Program-made: the position numbers and the translations under genes
Shown: positions 37,990 to 47,448 of the stretch, in pieces
Numbering within the stretch: position 1 is the stretch's first letter
How the letters are laid out: every line of letters starts with the position of its first letter
Notes under the pieces: model-generated
The model's database searches: none
Seen by the model: only the letters and a program-made list of their open reading frames with translations
What the model was told of the DNA's origin: nothing
Assembly (NCBI GenBank): GCA_902629955.1
Contig: CACOSS010000002.1
Location: 1-64,000 of the forward strand
Source of the DNA: an uncultured Pelagibacteraceae bacterium
GTDB taxonomy: Bacteria > Pseudomonadota > Alphaproteobacteria > Pelagibacterales > Pelagibacteraceae
Direction: 5' to 3'
DNA length: 64,000 nucleotides

Positions 37990-39360
37990 TTATTTAATAT
38001 TTATTTTTTCTGGTATCAATCCTTTAGGACGGTATCTCATTATAATCAAAAGTCCAATTCCAACTAATAAAAATCTAAAATATGCAGCGCTTTGAATTAA
38101 ATGTTGTTTAACTGCATTTGTTTCTTCTAAGTGAGCAGTAAAAAAATTAATAAAAAATAAAGCAATTGGTGCAGCTTCTACCCATAAAAACCAGACAACA
38201 AAACCACCAAGAATCGCACCAAAATTATTACCCGTGCCACCCACAATAACCATTACCCATATTACAAATGTGTATCTCATAGGTCTATAACTGCCCGGTG
38301 TAAATAAGCCATCATTTGTAACCATCATAGCACCAGCTATTCCAACTATTGCTGAACCCAAAATAAATATTAATAAATGTTCTTTTACAACATTTTTTCC
38401 CATTGCATTTGCAGCTACCTCATTATCCCTAATGGCTCTCATCTTTCTTCCCCAAGGTGAATACAATGCTTTTTGAGTAAGAATTAACAAAATTATTACA
38501 ACACTTAAAAATAGTCCCGCAAGGCACAATTTTACATAAACTGAAGATGCATCAATTACTAATTGATTTAAAACATCTTGTCTATCAGACAAGGAGGTAA
38601 TTAGATCTAATTTTTTTGAATGAAATTTTTCTACTAGATCTATAAACCATGTTGAGCCTTGTAAATCAACTTCGTAAGGAACTGGTCTTTTTAAACCAAT
38701 TACATTTTTTACACCTCGTGCTAACCAATCTTCATGCTTAATTATTGAAACTATAATTTCTGCTATAAGCAACGTTGCTATCGCTAAATAGTCTGCTCTT
38801 AGTCCAAGAGCAATTTTACCAACTATAAGAGCTATACCCGCAGCAAATAAACCACCAACTATCCATGAGAAAATTATTGGCAAACCTAACCCACCAAGAA
38901 AACCTGTCTTAGCTGGGTCAACGGCTTCTATATTTTCAATTGCTGGACCAGAAATATATCTTATGATTACAAACCCTATAATAATTATTGCAGCAACTAT
39001 GTAATTTCTTTTTTTAGAATTTTCAAATTTTCTTAGAACTGCACGAATTATATAAACACCAAATATTATAAGAATTAAGGAAACAACCATGCCTGAACCC
39101 CCAGCTTTCCAAGCTTCTTTTACTGGTGGTACATTTACTAAAACAGCTGCCAAACCTCCTAGGGCGGTGTAACCCATAATTCCAAAATTAATTAGACCGG
39201 CATAACCCCATTGTATATTTGCTCCTATTGTCATTACAGCAGATATTAAACAATAGTTTAAAATTGTAAGAGCTATAGTCCAAGACTGGAGTATTCCTAC
39301 AGCAGTAATCAAGAATATCATTATAGAGTAGGCAATAATAATATTTTTGTGTTGCATCAT
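37990..39360 (-). CDS. livM: Branched-chain amino-acid ABC permease LivM-like
   Basis: GYAGLINFGIMGYTALGG; MRAIRDNEVAANAMGKNV; GGTGNNFGAILGGFVV. Confidence 0.88.
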   Translation of the reverse strand: MMQHKNIIIAYSIMIFLITAVGILQSWTIALTILNYCLISAVMTIGANIQWGYAGLINFGIMGYTALGGLAAVLVNVPPVKEAWKAGGSGMVVSLILIIFGVYIIRAVLRKFENSKKRNYIVAAIIIIGFVIIRYISGPAIENIEAVDPAKTGFLGGLGLPIIFSWIVGGLFAAGIALIVGKIALGLRADYLAIATLLIAEIIVSIIKHEDWLARGVKNVIGLKRPVPYEVDLQGSTWFIDLVEKFHSKKLDLITSLSDRQDVLNQLVIDASSVYVKLCLAGLFLSVVIILLILTQKALYSPWGRKMRAIRDNEVAANAMGKNVVKEHLLIFILGSAIVGIAGAMMVTNDGLFTPGSYRPMRYTFVIWVMVIVGGTGNNFGAILGGFVVWFLWVEAAPIALFFINFFTAHLEETNAVKQHLIQSAAYFRFLLVGIGLLIIMRYRPKGLIPEKINIK

Positions 39361-40367
39361 AAAGTTTTACCCTTGAATATTCCTGATGGTCTAAAAAGTA
39401 ATACAATCACTAAAATAGAAAATGATACTGCAAATTTATAGTCGGTTGATAATAATTGTACAAGGGAGTCTGGTTCCAAGGCTTCTGGTAATAAATATGT
39501 AAAAAACTTTTTATAAGCGTAAGTAACTAAAATTTCTGCAAACGCAATTACATAGCCTCCAAGAAAAGCTCCAAACGGATTCCCAATACCACCCACAATC
39601 GCTGCTGCAAAAATTGGCAACATATTGTTAAAATAAACAAAAGGCCTGTAACTCTTATCTAAACCATAGAGTACTCCCCCAATAGTTGCCAAAATACCAG
39701 CAATAATCCAGGTGATTAAAACAACCTTTTTAGGATCAATTCCAGATAGCAAAGCTAAGTCTTCATTGTCAGAATAAGCTCTCATGCTTGTTCCAGTTTT
39801 AGTTTTGTTTAAGAACCAAAACATTATTGAAACAACAATTACAGTAACAAAAATTGTTATTGCTTGAGTAGATTTAATTGTTAAACCTTCATTTAACCCG
39901 GTCATTTCCTTAAATTCATTAGCTTTTAAAATAAATTTTTCACCATCAAAAAACCTTCTATCAAATGGTCCTATAATTATTCTTATTATTGCCTGTGTAA
40001 CGAACATTACTCCAACGCTAACCATTGCTAATTGCACAGGTGGACTTTTTTTAATCCGATAATAACTAAATACAAACTTATCAATGAATAACATGTAAAA
40101 AATCATTGCCAAGATTGCAGGTGCTATTGTCAATAAGGCTGTAGGCAAAAAACCAAAACTAATTCCTAAAGATTGAAAATAAAATGTTAAAAGCACAGCA
40201 ACCATCGTTCCAAAAGACATCATGTCGCCAGTTGCAAAGTTAGCAAACCTTAAAATGCCATAAACTAAGGTTACAAATATTGCTCCTAATGCAAGCTGTG
40301 ATCCATATGTAAGTGCTGGAATTACTGTATAATTTAAAAGTAATATAATTGCATTTATAAAATCCAT
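39357..40367 (-). CDS. livH: Branched-chain amino-acid ABC permease LivH-like
   Basis: GILRFANFATGDMMSFG; MRAYSDNEDLALLSGID; AAAIVGGIGNPFGAFLGGYVI. Confidence 0.88.
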   Translation of the reverse strand: MDFINAIILLLNYTVIPALTYGSQLALGAIFVTLVYGILRFANFATGDMMSFGTMVAVLLTFYFQSLGISFGFLPTALLTIAPAILAMIFYMLFIDKFVFSYYRIKKSPPVQLAMVSVGVMFVTQAIIRIIIGPFDRRFFDGEKFILKANEFKEMTGLNEGLTIKSTQAITIFVTVIVVSIMFWFLNKTKTGTSMRAYSDNEDLALLSGIDPKKVVLITWIIAGILATIGGVLYGLDKSYRPFVYFNNMLPIFAAAIVGGIGNPFGAFLGGYVIAFAEILVTYAYKKFFTYLLPEALEPDSLVQLLSTDYKFAVSFSILVIVLLFRPSGIFKGKTL

Positions 40368-41075
40368 TTATGCTCCTAAAAAAGATCTTCTTACCTCTGG
40401 ATCATTCAAAAGTTCATTACCTGATCCCTCAAATTTATTTTGACCTGTAACTAAAACATAACCTCTATCTGATATACTTAGAGCTTGCTTAGCGTTTTGC
40501 TCTACCATTATTATTGCAACATTTGTTTTTTTTACTTTAATGATATGCTCAAATAACTCGTCCATCACAATAGGAGAGACCCCAGCTGTTGGTTCGTCTA
40601 ACATTAATACTGAAGGCTTAATCATTAAAGCACGACCAAGTGCAACTTGCTGTCTTTGACCTCCTGATAATTCTCCAACTATTTGAGATTGTTTATCTTT
40701 TAGAATAGGAAATAAATCATAAATATCATTTATAATTTTATTTAAGTCATCAGTTCTTAAAAAAGCCCCCACTTCTAAATTTTCTTTTACTGTTAATTCG
40801 GTAAATACATTTTTGCTTTGAGGAACAAAGGATATTCCTTTCTTAACCCTATCTTGTGGTGATAAATTTGTAATATCCTCACCTTCAATTACAACATTAC
40901 CAGATTTAAGATTAAGCAATCCAAGCATTGTTTTCATCGCCGTTGACTTGCCCGCACCATTAGGACCTAGAATTGCAACAATTTCACCCTTGTTAACATT
41001 TATTGTACATGAGCTAATTATATCTGGACCATCTCCATATCCAGCTGTCATTTCTTTTCCCTCAAAAAAAGCCAT
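40368..41075 (-). CDS. livF: Branched-chain amino-acid ABC ATPase LivF-like
   Basis: GPNGAGKST, LSGGQRQQVALGRALM, VLMLDEPTAGVSPIVMDELF. Confidence 0.92.
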   Translation of the reverse strand: MAFFEGKEMTAGYGDGPDIISSCTINVNKGEIVAILGPNGAGKSTAMKTMLGLLNLKSGNVVIEGEDITNLSPQDRVKKGISFVPQSKNVFTELTVKENLEVGAFLRTDDLNKIINDIYDLFPILKDKQSQIVGELSGGQRQQVALGRALMIKPSVLMLDEPTAGVSPIVMDELFEHIIKVKKTNVAIIMVEQNAKQALSISDRGYVLVTGQNKFEGSGNELLNDPEVRRSFLGA

Positions 41076-41855
41076 TTATTTTTTACCTCTGCCTAAATAA
41101 CTATCGATTACTTTCTCATTTTTTTTCACTTCTTCAGCAGTTCCTTCAAACAAAACTGAGCCTTCAGACATTACAATTACAGGGTCACACATTCTGCTTA
41201 TAAAATCCATATCATGTTCAATCATACAGAACGTATACCCTCTTTCTTTATTCAATCTAAGTATTGCGGTTCCTAAGTCTTTTAATAATGTTCTATTTAC
41301 TCCAGCACCAACTTCATCTAATAAAACTAAATTAGCATCCGCCATCATAGTTCTTCCAAGTTCTAAAAGTTTTTTTTGCCCTCCAGACAAGTTACCTGCT
41401 AACTCATTTGATAAATGCTTCAAATTTAGAAATTCAGCAACTTCTAATGCTTTATATTTAATTTCTTCTTCTTCTAATTTTATGATTTTAGAACTCATTA
41501 AGACGTTCATTAATTTTTCCCCAGTTTGATTTCCAGGTACCATCATAAGATTTTCTAGCACAGTAAGATTTGTAAATTCATGAGCTATTTGAAATGTTCT
41601 TAATATACCTTTTGAAAAAAGCTCATAAGCAGGAACTCCAGTGATATCATCATTATTAAATAAAACTTTACCTTGATTTGGTTTTAAATTACCTGCAATT
41701 AAGTTAAATAATGTTGTCTTGCCCGAGCCATTGGGTCCAATTATTCCTGTTATAGAACCTTTTTTAATATTAAGTGTACAATTGGAAACTGCGGCTAAAC
41801 CTCCAAAGTATTTTGAAAGTCCATTAACTTGCAAAATATTTGTGTTTTGCTGCAT
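41076..41855 (-). CDS. livG: Branched-chain amino-acid ABC ATPase LivG-like
   Basis: GPNGSGKTTLFN, LSGGQKKLLELGRTMM, LVLLDEVGAGVN, CMIEHDMDFISRMCDPVIVM. Confidence 0.92.
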   Translation of the reverse strand: MQQNTNILQVNGLSKYFGGLAAVSNCTLNIKKGSITGIIGPNGSGKTTLFNLIAGNLKPNQGKVLFNNDDITGVPAYELFSKGILRTFQIAHEFTNLTVLENLMMVPGNQTGEKLMNVLMSSKIIKLEEEEIKYKALEVAEFLNLKHLSNELAGNLSGGQKKLLELGRTMMADANLVLLDEVGAGVNRTLLKDLGTAILRLNKERGYTFCMIEHDMDFISRMCDPVIVMSEGSVLFEGTAEEVKKNEKVIDSYLGRGKK

Positions 41856-41858
41856 AAA

Positions 41859-42629
41859 TTATGATTTATTTAATCTTTTTAACAAATCGGTTAAAGAATT
41901 CTGCAAAGATTTATAATACCCAGCTTTTCTTAATTGATTAACTCCTTGCCAATTTAATCCACCAGGTGTTTGAGACCCAGCAACAAATTTTTTCATATTT
42001 TTGTTGGAATTTTTCAATGCTAATCCAGCTAAAGCGAAATAAAGTGAGGTTACATATTCTTGTGCTTTTTTTCTGTCTGTTTTCTTTTTTACTAACCAAT
42101 CTGATAAATTTTTTAAAGTTTCATAAAATGATGCCATTGTTCCTGATATAGCCCAAAAATTATTAGATAATTTTTCATTTTTTATTTCAATACTAGTCCC
42201 AACTTTATTAAAAAATTTCTTTACTTTTTTGTTTGGTGGACATATTACAACTGGACCTAGCCCAAGAGATATAGGTGGCATAGGTATTGCTCTTACTAAA
42301 TTTACTTTACAATTAATTTTTTTTTTTAGGTTAGAAAGATTTAAAGTTGCAACAAAACTTATAACTGTTTGATTTTTTCTAAAAATTAAATTTGGTAGTA
42401 TTTGACTAGCAACCATAGGTAGAACTCCGATAAATATCCAATCAGAGTTATTTACAACCTCTTGATTATTTTTTGCTATTATCACTTTTTTGAATTTTTT
42501 TTTTAATTTTTTTGCTTTATTTTGGTTTCTAGGTGAAATTATTATTTGTTTAAATTTTAAATCAGATCTAAAGATGCCATTGATAACATCTGATGTAATA
42601 TTTCCTGTGCCTATAAAACCTAGTTTCAT
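41859..42629 (-). CDS. proC: Pyrroline-5-carboxylate reductase-like (ProC family)
   Basis: LGFIGTGNITSDVINGI; LVRAIPMPPISLGLGPVVICPP; AGSQTPGGLNWQGVNQLRKAG. Confidence 0.75.
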   Translation of the reverse strand: MKLGFIGTGNITSDVINGIFRSDLKFKQIIISPRNQNKAKKLKKKFKKVIIAKNNQEVVNNSDWIFIGVLPMVASQILPNLIFRKNQTVISFVATLNLSNLKKKINCKVNLVRAIPMPPISLGLGPVVICPPNKKVKKFFNKVGTSIEIKNEKLSNNFWAISGTMASFYETLKNLSDWLVKKKTDRKKAQEYVTSLYFALAGLALKNSNKNMKKFVAGSQTPGGLNWQGVNQLRKAGYYKSLQNSLTDLLKRLNKS

Positions 42630-42707
42630 AAAAAATAGATAACATTATTATTACACCAAAAATTTCTAATTAGTAAAAAAATGGAAGTTTAATTGTGGTA
42701 AATTGTG

Positions 42708-42754
42708 GATAGCCCTATAAAACCGGGAGCTAAAGATGGCTAGATAGGACTATC
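42708..42754. ncRNA. Candidate structured RNA element / hairpin in divergent proC-TIGR03643 intergenic region
   Basis: GATAGCCCTAT...ATAGGACTATC (10 of 11 positions pair) plus an alternative AGCCC/GGGAGCT hairpin; more GC-rich than its surroundings. Confidence 0.35.
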
Positions 42755-42820
42755 TGAAATCAGTATAACACATGGTATAAAAATTTCATTAATGATTTAA
42801 TCAAATTTATTTAAAAAATT

Positions 42821-43117
42821 ATGAAAAAAAGTCACAGACCTCAAACTAGAGTTAAAAATCCTGAGCCAAAAATAGGGAGTCCAGATTGGGTTATATGGGC
42901 AGCCTGGGCAGATAGAATCACTTTCGAAGAGATTAGGAGTAAAACTGGAAAATCAGAAAATGAGGTAATTAAAATTATGCGAAAAACTCTCAAACCCTCC
43001 TCCTTCAGACTTTGGAGAAAACGCGTTCACTCAAAAAGTATAAAACACAGGAAAAAATTTGAAGCCAATAGAAAAAATATCAGAATTAAAATTAATAAAA
43101 ATAATTTTCAAACCTAG
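42821..43117 (+). CDS. Small conserved basic protein (TIGR03643-like)
   Basis: GSPDWVIWAAWADRITFEEIRSKTGKSENEVIKIMRKTLKPSSFRLWRKRVHSKSIKHRKKFE. Confidence 0.65.
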   Translation: MKKSHRPQTRVKNPEPKIGSPDWVIWAAWADRITFEEIRSKTGKSENEVIKIMRKTLKPSSFRLWRKRVHSKSIKHRKKFEANRKNIRIKINKNNFQT

Positions 43118-43148
43118 TAATAAATTTATAAATTGTTATATGTAAATC

Positions 43149-43406
43149 ATGAAAAATGTAATTATGTATACTGGTCCCATGTGTGCATTCTGTGATGCAG
43201 CAAAAAGACTCTTTAAAAGAAACAACACATCATTTGAAGAAATTGATATTGGAAATGATTTAAAGATCAGAGAAGAGATGATCAAAAAAAGTAATGGAAG
43301 AAGAACTGTTCCACAAATATTTATTGGGGGCAATCATATAGGTGGATTCGAAGAACTTAGAGTTTTAGAAAAAAACGGTGAATTAAAAAATATTTTAGGA
43401 AATTAA
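43149..43406 (+). CDS. grxC: Glutaredoxin (GrxC-type)
   Basis: MYTGPMCAFCDAAKRLF (CxxC) and GRRTVPQIFIGGNHIGGFEEL. Confidence 0.93.
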   Translation: MKNVIMYTGPMCAFCDAAKRLFKRNNTSFEEIDIGNDLKIREEMIKKSNGRRTVPQIFIGGNHIGGFEELRVLEKNGELKNILGN

Positions 43407-43721
43407 TTATCTAAAAACACTAAAGGGATTTCTCAAACAATCTAAATTATCTAAAGTATCAAAAAATACTGCACTTAAACTAGTTGAATGCGATGTTTGA
43501 CATTCTCTTAACTCACTTTGTTCCTTTGCTAATGATAAAACAAATTCTGATGGAGACTTTCCTAATGTATGTTTAACTCCATATGAAGTTGCAACAGATG
43601 TTCCTGCTTGAATAATGTTACCTGTTTTTACCATTGTATAAGTTGGACCTACTAATGATGTTGTTTGTGCACATCCATTTAAAAATAAAACAGTAAATAA
43701 TATAACAAGTAATTTTCTCAT
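43407..43721 (-). CDS. Small lipoprotein
   Basis: MRKLLVILFTVLFLNGCAQT lipobox. Confidence 0.6.
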   Translation of the reverse strand: MRKLLVILFTVLFLNGCAQTTSLVGPTYTMVKTGNIIQAGTSVATSYGVKHTLGKSPSEFVLSLAKEQSELRECQTSHSTSLSAVFFDTLDNLDCLRNPFSVFR

Positions 43722-43811
43722 GCTTCCCTAATTAAATTATTAATATTATATATAAAAAAAATTTAAAGAAAAATTTTCATAAACCAATTTGAGTTTAATT
43801 TATTTATTGTA

Positions 43812-45893
43812 TTATTCCTCAATTACTGGCTTTTTTTTCTTAATTGGTTTTAATAATTCTGTATTTTTTAAATCCAAAGCGAGACATGTAATATCGTCTC
43901 TCAATTTTTCAGCCCCCCAATTAAGTTGTTCTGCAATTGTATCTACAATAATTTTTGGTGTAACATTCTTCAGATCTGTAACTATTTTTTGAACACCCTC
44001 TGCTCCAAGTTCTTGACCATTTTTTAAATATCCTTCAGTCACACCATCTGTATAAACAACAAAAGTTTTATCTTTTAAATTAATCGTCTTAGATTTAACC
44101 ATTGATTCTGCAAAATACTTAATAATACCAATTGGTGGCATTTCAGATTTTATAAACTCAAAATTTTTATTACGATCAAACACCATAATGCTCTCGTGAC
44201 CAGCATTAACAAAATTTACATCACCAGTTTCAATATTAAATTTGCCAAAAACCGCTGTCACGAACATGCCTTTAAATTTTGCTTCTACTAATTCGTTGTT
44301 TACTCCGAATACTACTTTCTCAAGTGGGAAAGATAAGTTGGATAAAGTTCTAAATATAGATGAAGCCTTTGCCATATACATCCCAGCCTTAATTCCCTTT
44401 CCAGATACATCAGCTAATGTGAAAAAATATTCATTAGATCCTACCTTTACAACATCAAAATAGTCTCCAGAAACGTCTCTAGCTGGAACATTTTTTGCAT
44501 AAATAAAATTTTCAAATCTTTCAATATTTGGAAAAAGACTTTTTTGTACGCCTCCAGCAAGCTCTCTTTCTTTAAGAAGTTTTGCTTCTTTTTGTAAATT
44601 CGATAACGCAATTTTGTTTTCTTCTAAAAACCTAAAATATAAGCCTGTCAAAAAAGTTAACGTAAGAATAAATATTGGATAGCTTATATCAACTAATTCA
44701 GATTTTAATAAAAAATAACTTACACCAATAACTATTGTCACTAACAAACTTCCAAAAAATACTAATAAACTAAATTTTGGTTTTATTCTTTGAGATAGGA
44801 AGAAGGTTATCAAGCCAACAAGTATAGAAAAAAATAATTCGAACACATATGTATTTGGGTTTCGGACTAGATAAGACTGATCAACTATATTTTCTATGAC
44901 ATTAGCGTGAACCTCTACCCCTGGAATAGTTTTTCCTAAAGGAGTTTTAACTAAATCAAATAGACCTTGTGCAGAAGCTCCAATTAGAACATATTTATCT
45001 TTAAATCGTGCTTCATCAAATTTACCATCATATACCGAACTAGCCGATATATATTGGTTCTTTAAAGATTTTTTATATTTAATCCAGATTATTCCATTTG
45101 GATCTGATAAAATTTTGTATGGCCTAGAACTTATCCTAGTGATTCCAACTTCATTCATTTCCACATATAAATTTTTTTGTTTCCCTCCTACTCTAATCAT
45201 TTCAAGTCCCATTGTTGGATACATTTTTTTTTCGAATTGAACTATTAGTGGTAACGATCGGATAATCCCATCGGTTTGATCTAAAAAAGAAATTGAACCA
45301 AGACCTTTGACGCTTTTTTCTAACATTTCTAAAGATCCAATTGAATAAGGATAAGAATAAGTGAAATTTTTGGGATCACCTCCCTTAGATAAAAACTTAG
45401 CTTTAGCTTTTCTATCATAATTACTATGAGAAGGAACGTTACTTCCCAAAACTGCAGTTACAGATCTTGAGTTTTCTAATTGTTCTTGAAAAATCTGATC
45501 GTGTCCTTTTAAATTTTGAATTTGGCTTACATCTGTTGGTATCAAATTATAAGCTTTTAAAAATTCATCAGGTGATTGCTTGTCTCTTTCAGTAAAAAAA
45601 ACATCGAATCCAATTGCTTTAGGGTTTGTGGCATTTACATTTTCTAAAATTTTTGCAAAAACCGATCTACTCCAAGGAAATTGACCAAATTTTCCTAAAC
45701 TTTTTTCATCAATATCAATTATAACTACATCTGTTTCATTTTTTTTTAATGGAAATATTTTTTGATATAAATCAAAACTTATAAACGATATTGACTTAAC
45801 AAAACTTGGGTTAGCTATTTTAATTGAAATTAAAAATACTAATAAAGTAACAAAAGTTAAATAATTTTTATATTTTGATAATAATAGCTTCAC
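43812..45893 (-). CDS. CHASE2 sensor - SpoIIE/PP2C-type serine phosphatase
   Basis: CHASE2: VVIIDIDEKSLGKFGQFPWSRSVFAKIL...GFDVFF...FKDKYVLIGASAQGLFDLVKTPLGKTIPGVEVHANVIENI; 3 TMs; PP2C: PARDVSGDYFDVV...LADVSGKGIKAGMYMAKAS...VNAGHESIMVF...VVYTDGVTEG. Confidence 0.9.
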   Translation of the reverse strand: MKLLLSKYKNYLTFVTLLVFLISIKIANPSFVKSISFISFDLYQKIFPLKKNETDVVIIDIDEKSLGKFGQFPWSRSVFAKILENVNATNPKAIGFDVFFTERDKQSPDEFLKAYNLIPTDVSQIQNLKGHDQIFQEQLENSRSVTAVLGSNVPSHSNYDRKAKAKFLSKGGDPKNFTYSYPYSIGSLEMLEKSVKGLGSISFLDQTDGIIRSLPLIVQFEKKMYPTMGLEMIRVGGKQKNLYVEMNEVGITRISSRPYKILSDPNGIIWIKYKKSLKNQYISASSVYDGKFDEARFKDKYVLIGASAQGLFDLVKTPLGKTIPGVEVHANVIENIVDQSYLVRNPNTYVFELFFSILVGLITFFLSQRIKPKFSLLVFFGSLLVTIVIGVSYFLLKSELVDISYPIFILTLTFLTGLYFRFLEENKIALSNLQKEAKLLKERELAGGVQKSLFPNIERFENFIYAKNVPARDVSGDYFDVVKVGSNEYFFTLADVSGKGIKAGMYMAKASSIFRTLSNLSFPLEKVVFGVNNELVEAKFKGMFVTAVFGKFNIETGDVNFVNAGHESIMVFDRNKNFEFIKSEMPPIGIIKYFAESMVKSKTINLKDKTFVVYTDGVTEGYLKNGQELGAEGVQKIVTDLKNVTPKIIVDTIAEQLNWGAEKLRDDITCLALDLKNTELLKPIKKKKPVIEE

Positions 45894-45954
45894 CCTTAGA
45901 ATGTATATTTATTATAATTAAAGTAAATAAAAGTTAGGGGTAGGATTTAAGAGA

Positions 45955-47307
45955 TTACTTCTTTCTTCTCTTCTTTTTTCTCTTCTTTTTCTTCTTTGCT
46001 ACTTTCTTCTTAACTATTTTTTTCTTCTTAACTACTTTTTTCTTCTTAACTACTTTTTTCTTTTTAACTGCTTTTTTCTTTTTAGGCGCTTTTTTCTTAA
46101 CTGCTTTTTTCTTTTTAGGAGCTTTTTTCTTTTTAGCTTTTTTCTTAGTTGCTTTTTTCTTAGTTGCTTTTTTCTTAGTTGCTTTTTTCTTAGTTGCTTT
46201 TTTCTTAGTTGCTTTTTTCTTAGTTTCTTTTTTCTTAGTTGCTTTTTTCTTTTTACCTTTAGATTTTTTAGCTTTTTCTTTTTTCTTTTTACCTTTTTTC
46301 TTTTTAGCTTTACCTTTTTTCTTTTTACCTTTTTTCTTTTTAGCTTTTTCTTTCTTCTTTTTATCTTTTTTCTGCTCTGTTGCTTTTGGCGTTTCTGGTT
46401 CAGCAACATCTATTTCTTGAGTATCCACTTCTACTTCTTCAGCGATATTTTGATCTACATCTAATTCTGTTGATTGAGGTTCGTTTTCATTTAAGAGAAC
46501 CATTCTCTGTTCATTATCTTTTTTAAGATTTTCTTTTATTAAAACTCTAATTTCCTCTTTTTCAAAACCTTGTGCTTTTAATTCCTGTCTAATTTTTTTT
46601 CTCAGTGCTTTCTTTTCCTCTTTAGATGCACCTGAAGCTTTAGCTACTTTTAAAGCTTTCATTTTTTTATTGAATTTTTTTAGTTGTTTTTTTGTAATCT
46701 GTCTTGCTTTGCTAGGAGCCTTTCCTTTTGACATACTTGCAACACTAAAAGGTTTATTTAATAATGTTTGGCCAAGATTATTTCCAACTAATACAGCGCC
46801 GGGTCTTAGCCCTAAAGTATTATTTTTTCCTGGTCCGATTAATAATGTATCTGTTTTTCCTCTAGATACATTTGTTTGGAATTCTGTACCTCTTGATCCT
46901 AGTGTTCCTTCTGGAACTTCTACTGTTAAACTATCTGGATTTTTTTTGCTAATTAATCCTGATATTACTTTTAAACTTCCTTGTTTGACACTTGCAACAA
47001 TTTTACCATCATTAGTTTCTGGATCATAAATAAAAGTGTCCATTACAACTTCAGAATCTGAACCAATTGTAAATGTTGATTGATCTAATAATAATATTTG
47101 TGTTCCTGATTCTTCAGATGCGTATATAGTTTCGTTAAGATAAATTTTGTCTCCAGCTTTTAAAGTTCTAGTTTCAGTCTTAACAGTTCCATTAATTGCT
47201 CCAACTATTCCAACTAACTGTTTCTCAATACTTAATTCTTCAGCAAACGAAACATTGCTTAAGAATAATACACCTAGAAGTAGTGACAAAATTTTTTTCA
47301 TATACAT
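45955..47307 (-). CDS. Exported FecR-domain protein with ~130 aa Lys-rich repetitive C-terminal tail
   Basis: Signal peptide; FecR-like AINGTVKTETRTLKAGDKIYLNETIYASEESGTQILLLDQSTFTIGSDSEVVMDTFIYDP; C-terminal (K)KKATK repeats. Confidence 0.8.
   Translation of the reverse strand: MYMKKILSLLLGVLFLSNVSFAEELSIEKQLVGIVGAINGTVKTETRTLKAGDKIYLNETIYASEESGTQILLLDQSTFTIGSDSEVVMDTFIYDPETNDGKIVASVKQGSLKVISGLISKKNPDSLTVEVPEGTLGSRGTEFQTNVSRGKTDTLLIGPGKNNTLGLRPGAVLVGNNLGQTLLNKPFSVASMSKGKAPSKARQITKKQLKKFNKKMKALKVAKASGASKEEKKALRKKIRQELKAQGFEKEEIRVLIKENLKKDNEQRMVLLNENEPQSTELDVDQNIAEEVEVDTQEIDVAEPETPKATEQKKDKKKKEKAKKKKGKKKKGKAKKKKGKKKKEKAKKSKGKKKKATKKKETKKKATKKKATKKKATKKKATKKKATKKKAKKKKAPKKKKAVKKKAPKKKKAVKKKKVVKKKKVVKKKKIVKKKVAKKKKKRKKKRRKK
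46005..46370. repeat. Coding minisatellite: 15-bp unit (TTGCTTTTTTCTTAG on + strand, = ATKKK) plus related 18-bp units
   Basis: About seven near-identical 15-bp copies at ~46,135-46,250; neighbouring TTTTTTCTTCTTAACTAC units at ~46,010-46,070. Confidence 0.85.
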
Positions 47308-47383
47308 GATTTTATATCAATTTTTTGAATACAAAAAACATATATTTTACTCACTTTGAGTTTTTTCGACCTGAGTTTTGTGT

Positions 47384-47399
47384 AAAAATCCTTGATAAA
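47384..47399 (-). promoter_or_regulatory. Candidate shared upstream motif (copy 1), minus-strand TTTATCAAGGATTTTT
   Basis: 77 bp upstream of FecR ORF start; near-identical to 48815-48830. Confidence 0.3.
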
Positions 47400-47448
47400 C
47401 GTACTTTTTTAAATGTACGAAAAAATTAAATTATTGCCTCTTTATATA

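Noticed and set aside
42690-42720. TGTGGTAAA/TGTGGATAG as DnaA boxes and a replication origin
   Set aside because: Only two imperfect matches, no AT-unwinding/DnaA-cluster evidence and no origin-linked genes; too weak.
46005-46370. Possible CRISPR array from regular repeats
   Set aside because: Units are contiguous 15/18-bp coding repeats with no unique spacers and no cas genes nearby.
46050-46409. ORF of 119 aa (minus strand, alternative frame) rich in K/R/L
   Set aside because: Out-of-frame reading of the Lys-codon repeats in the FecR-domain gene; no domain or start context.
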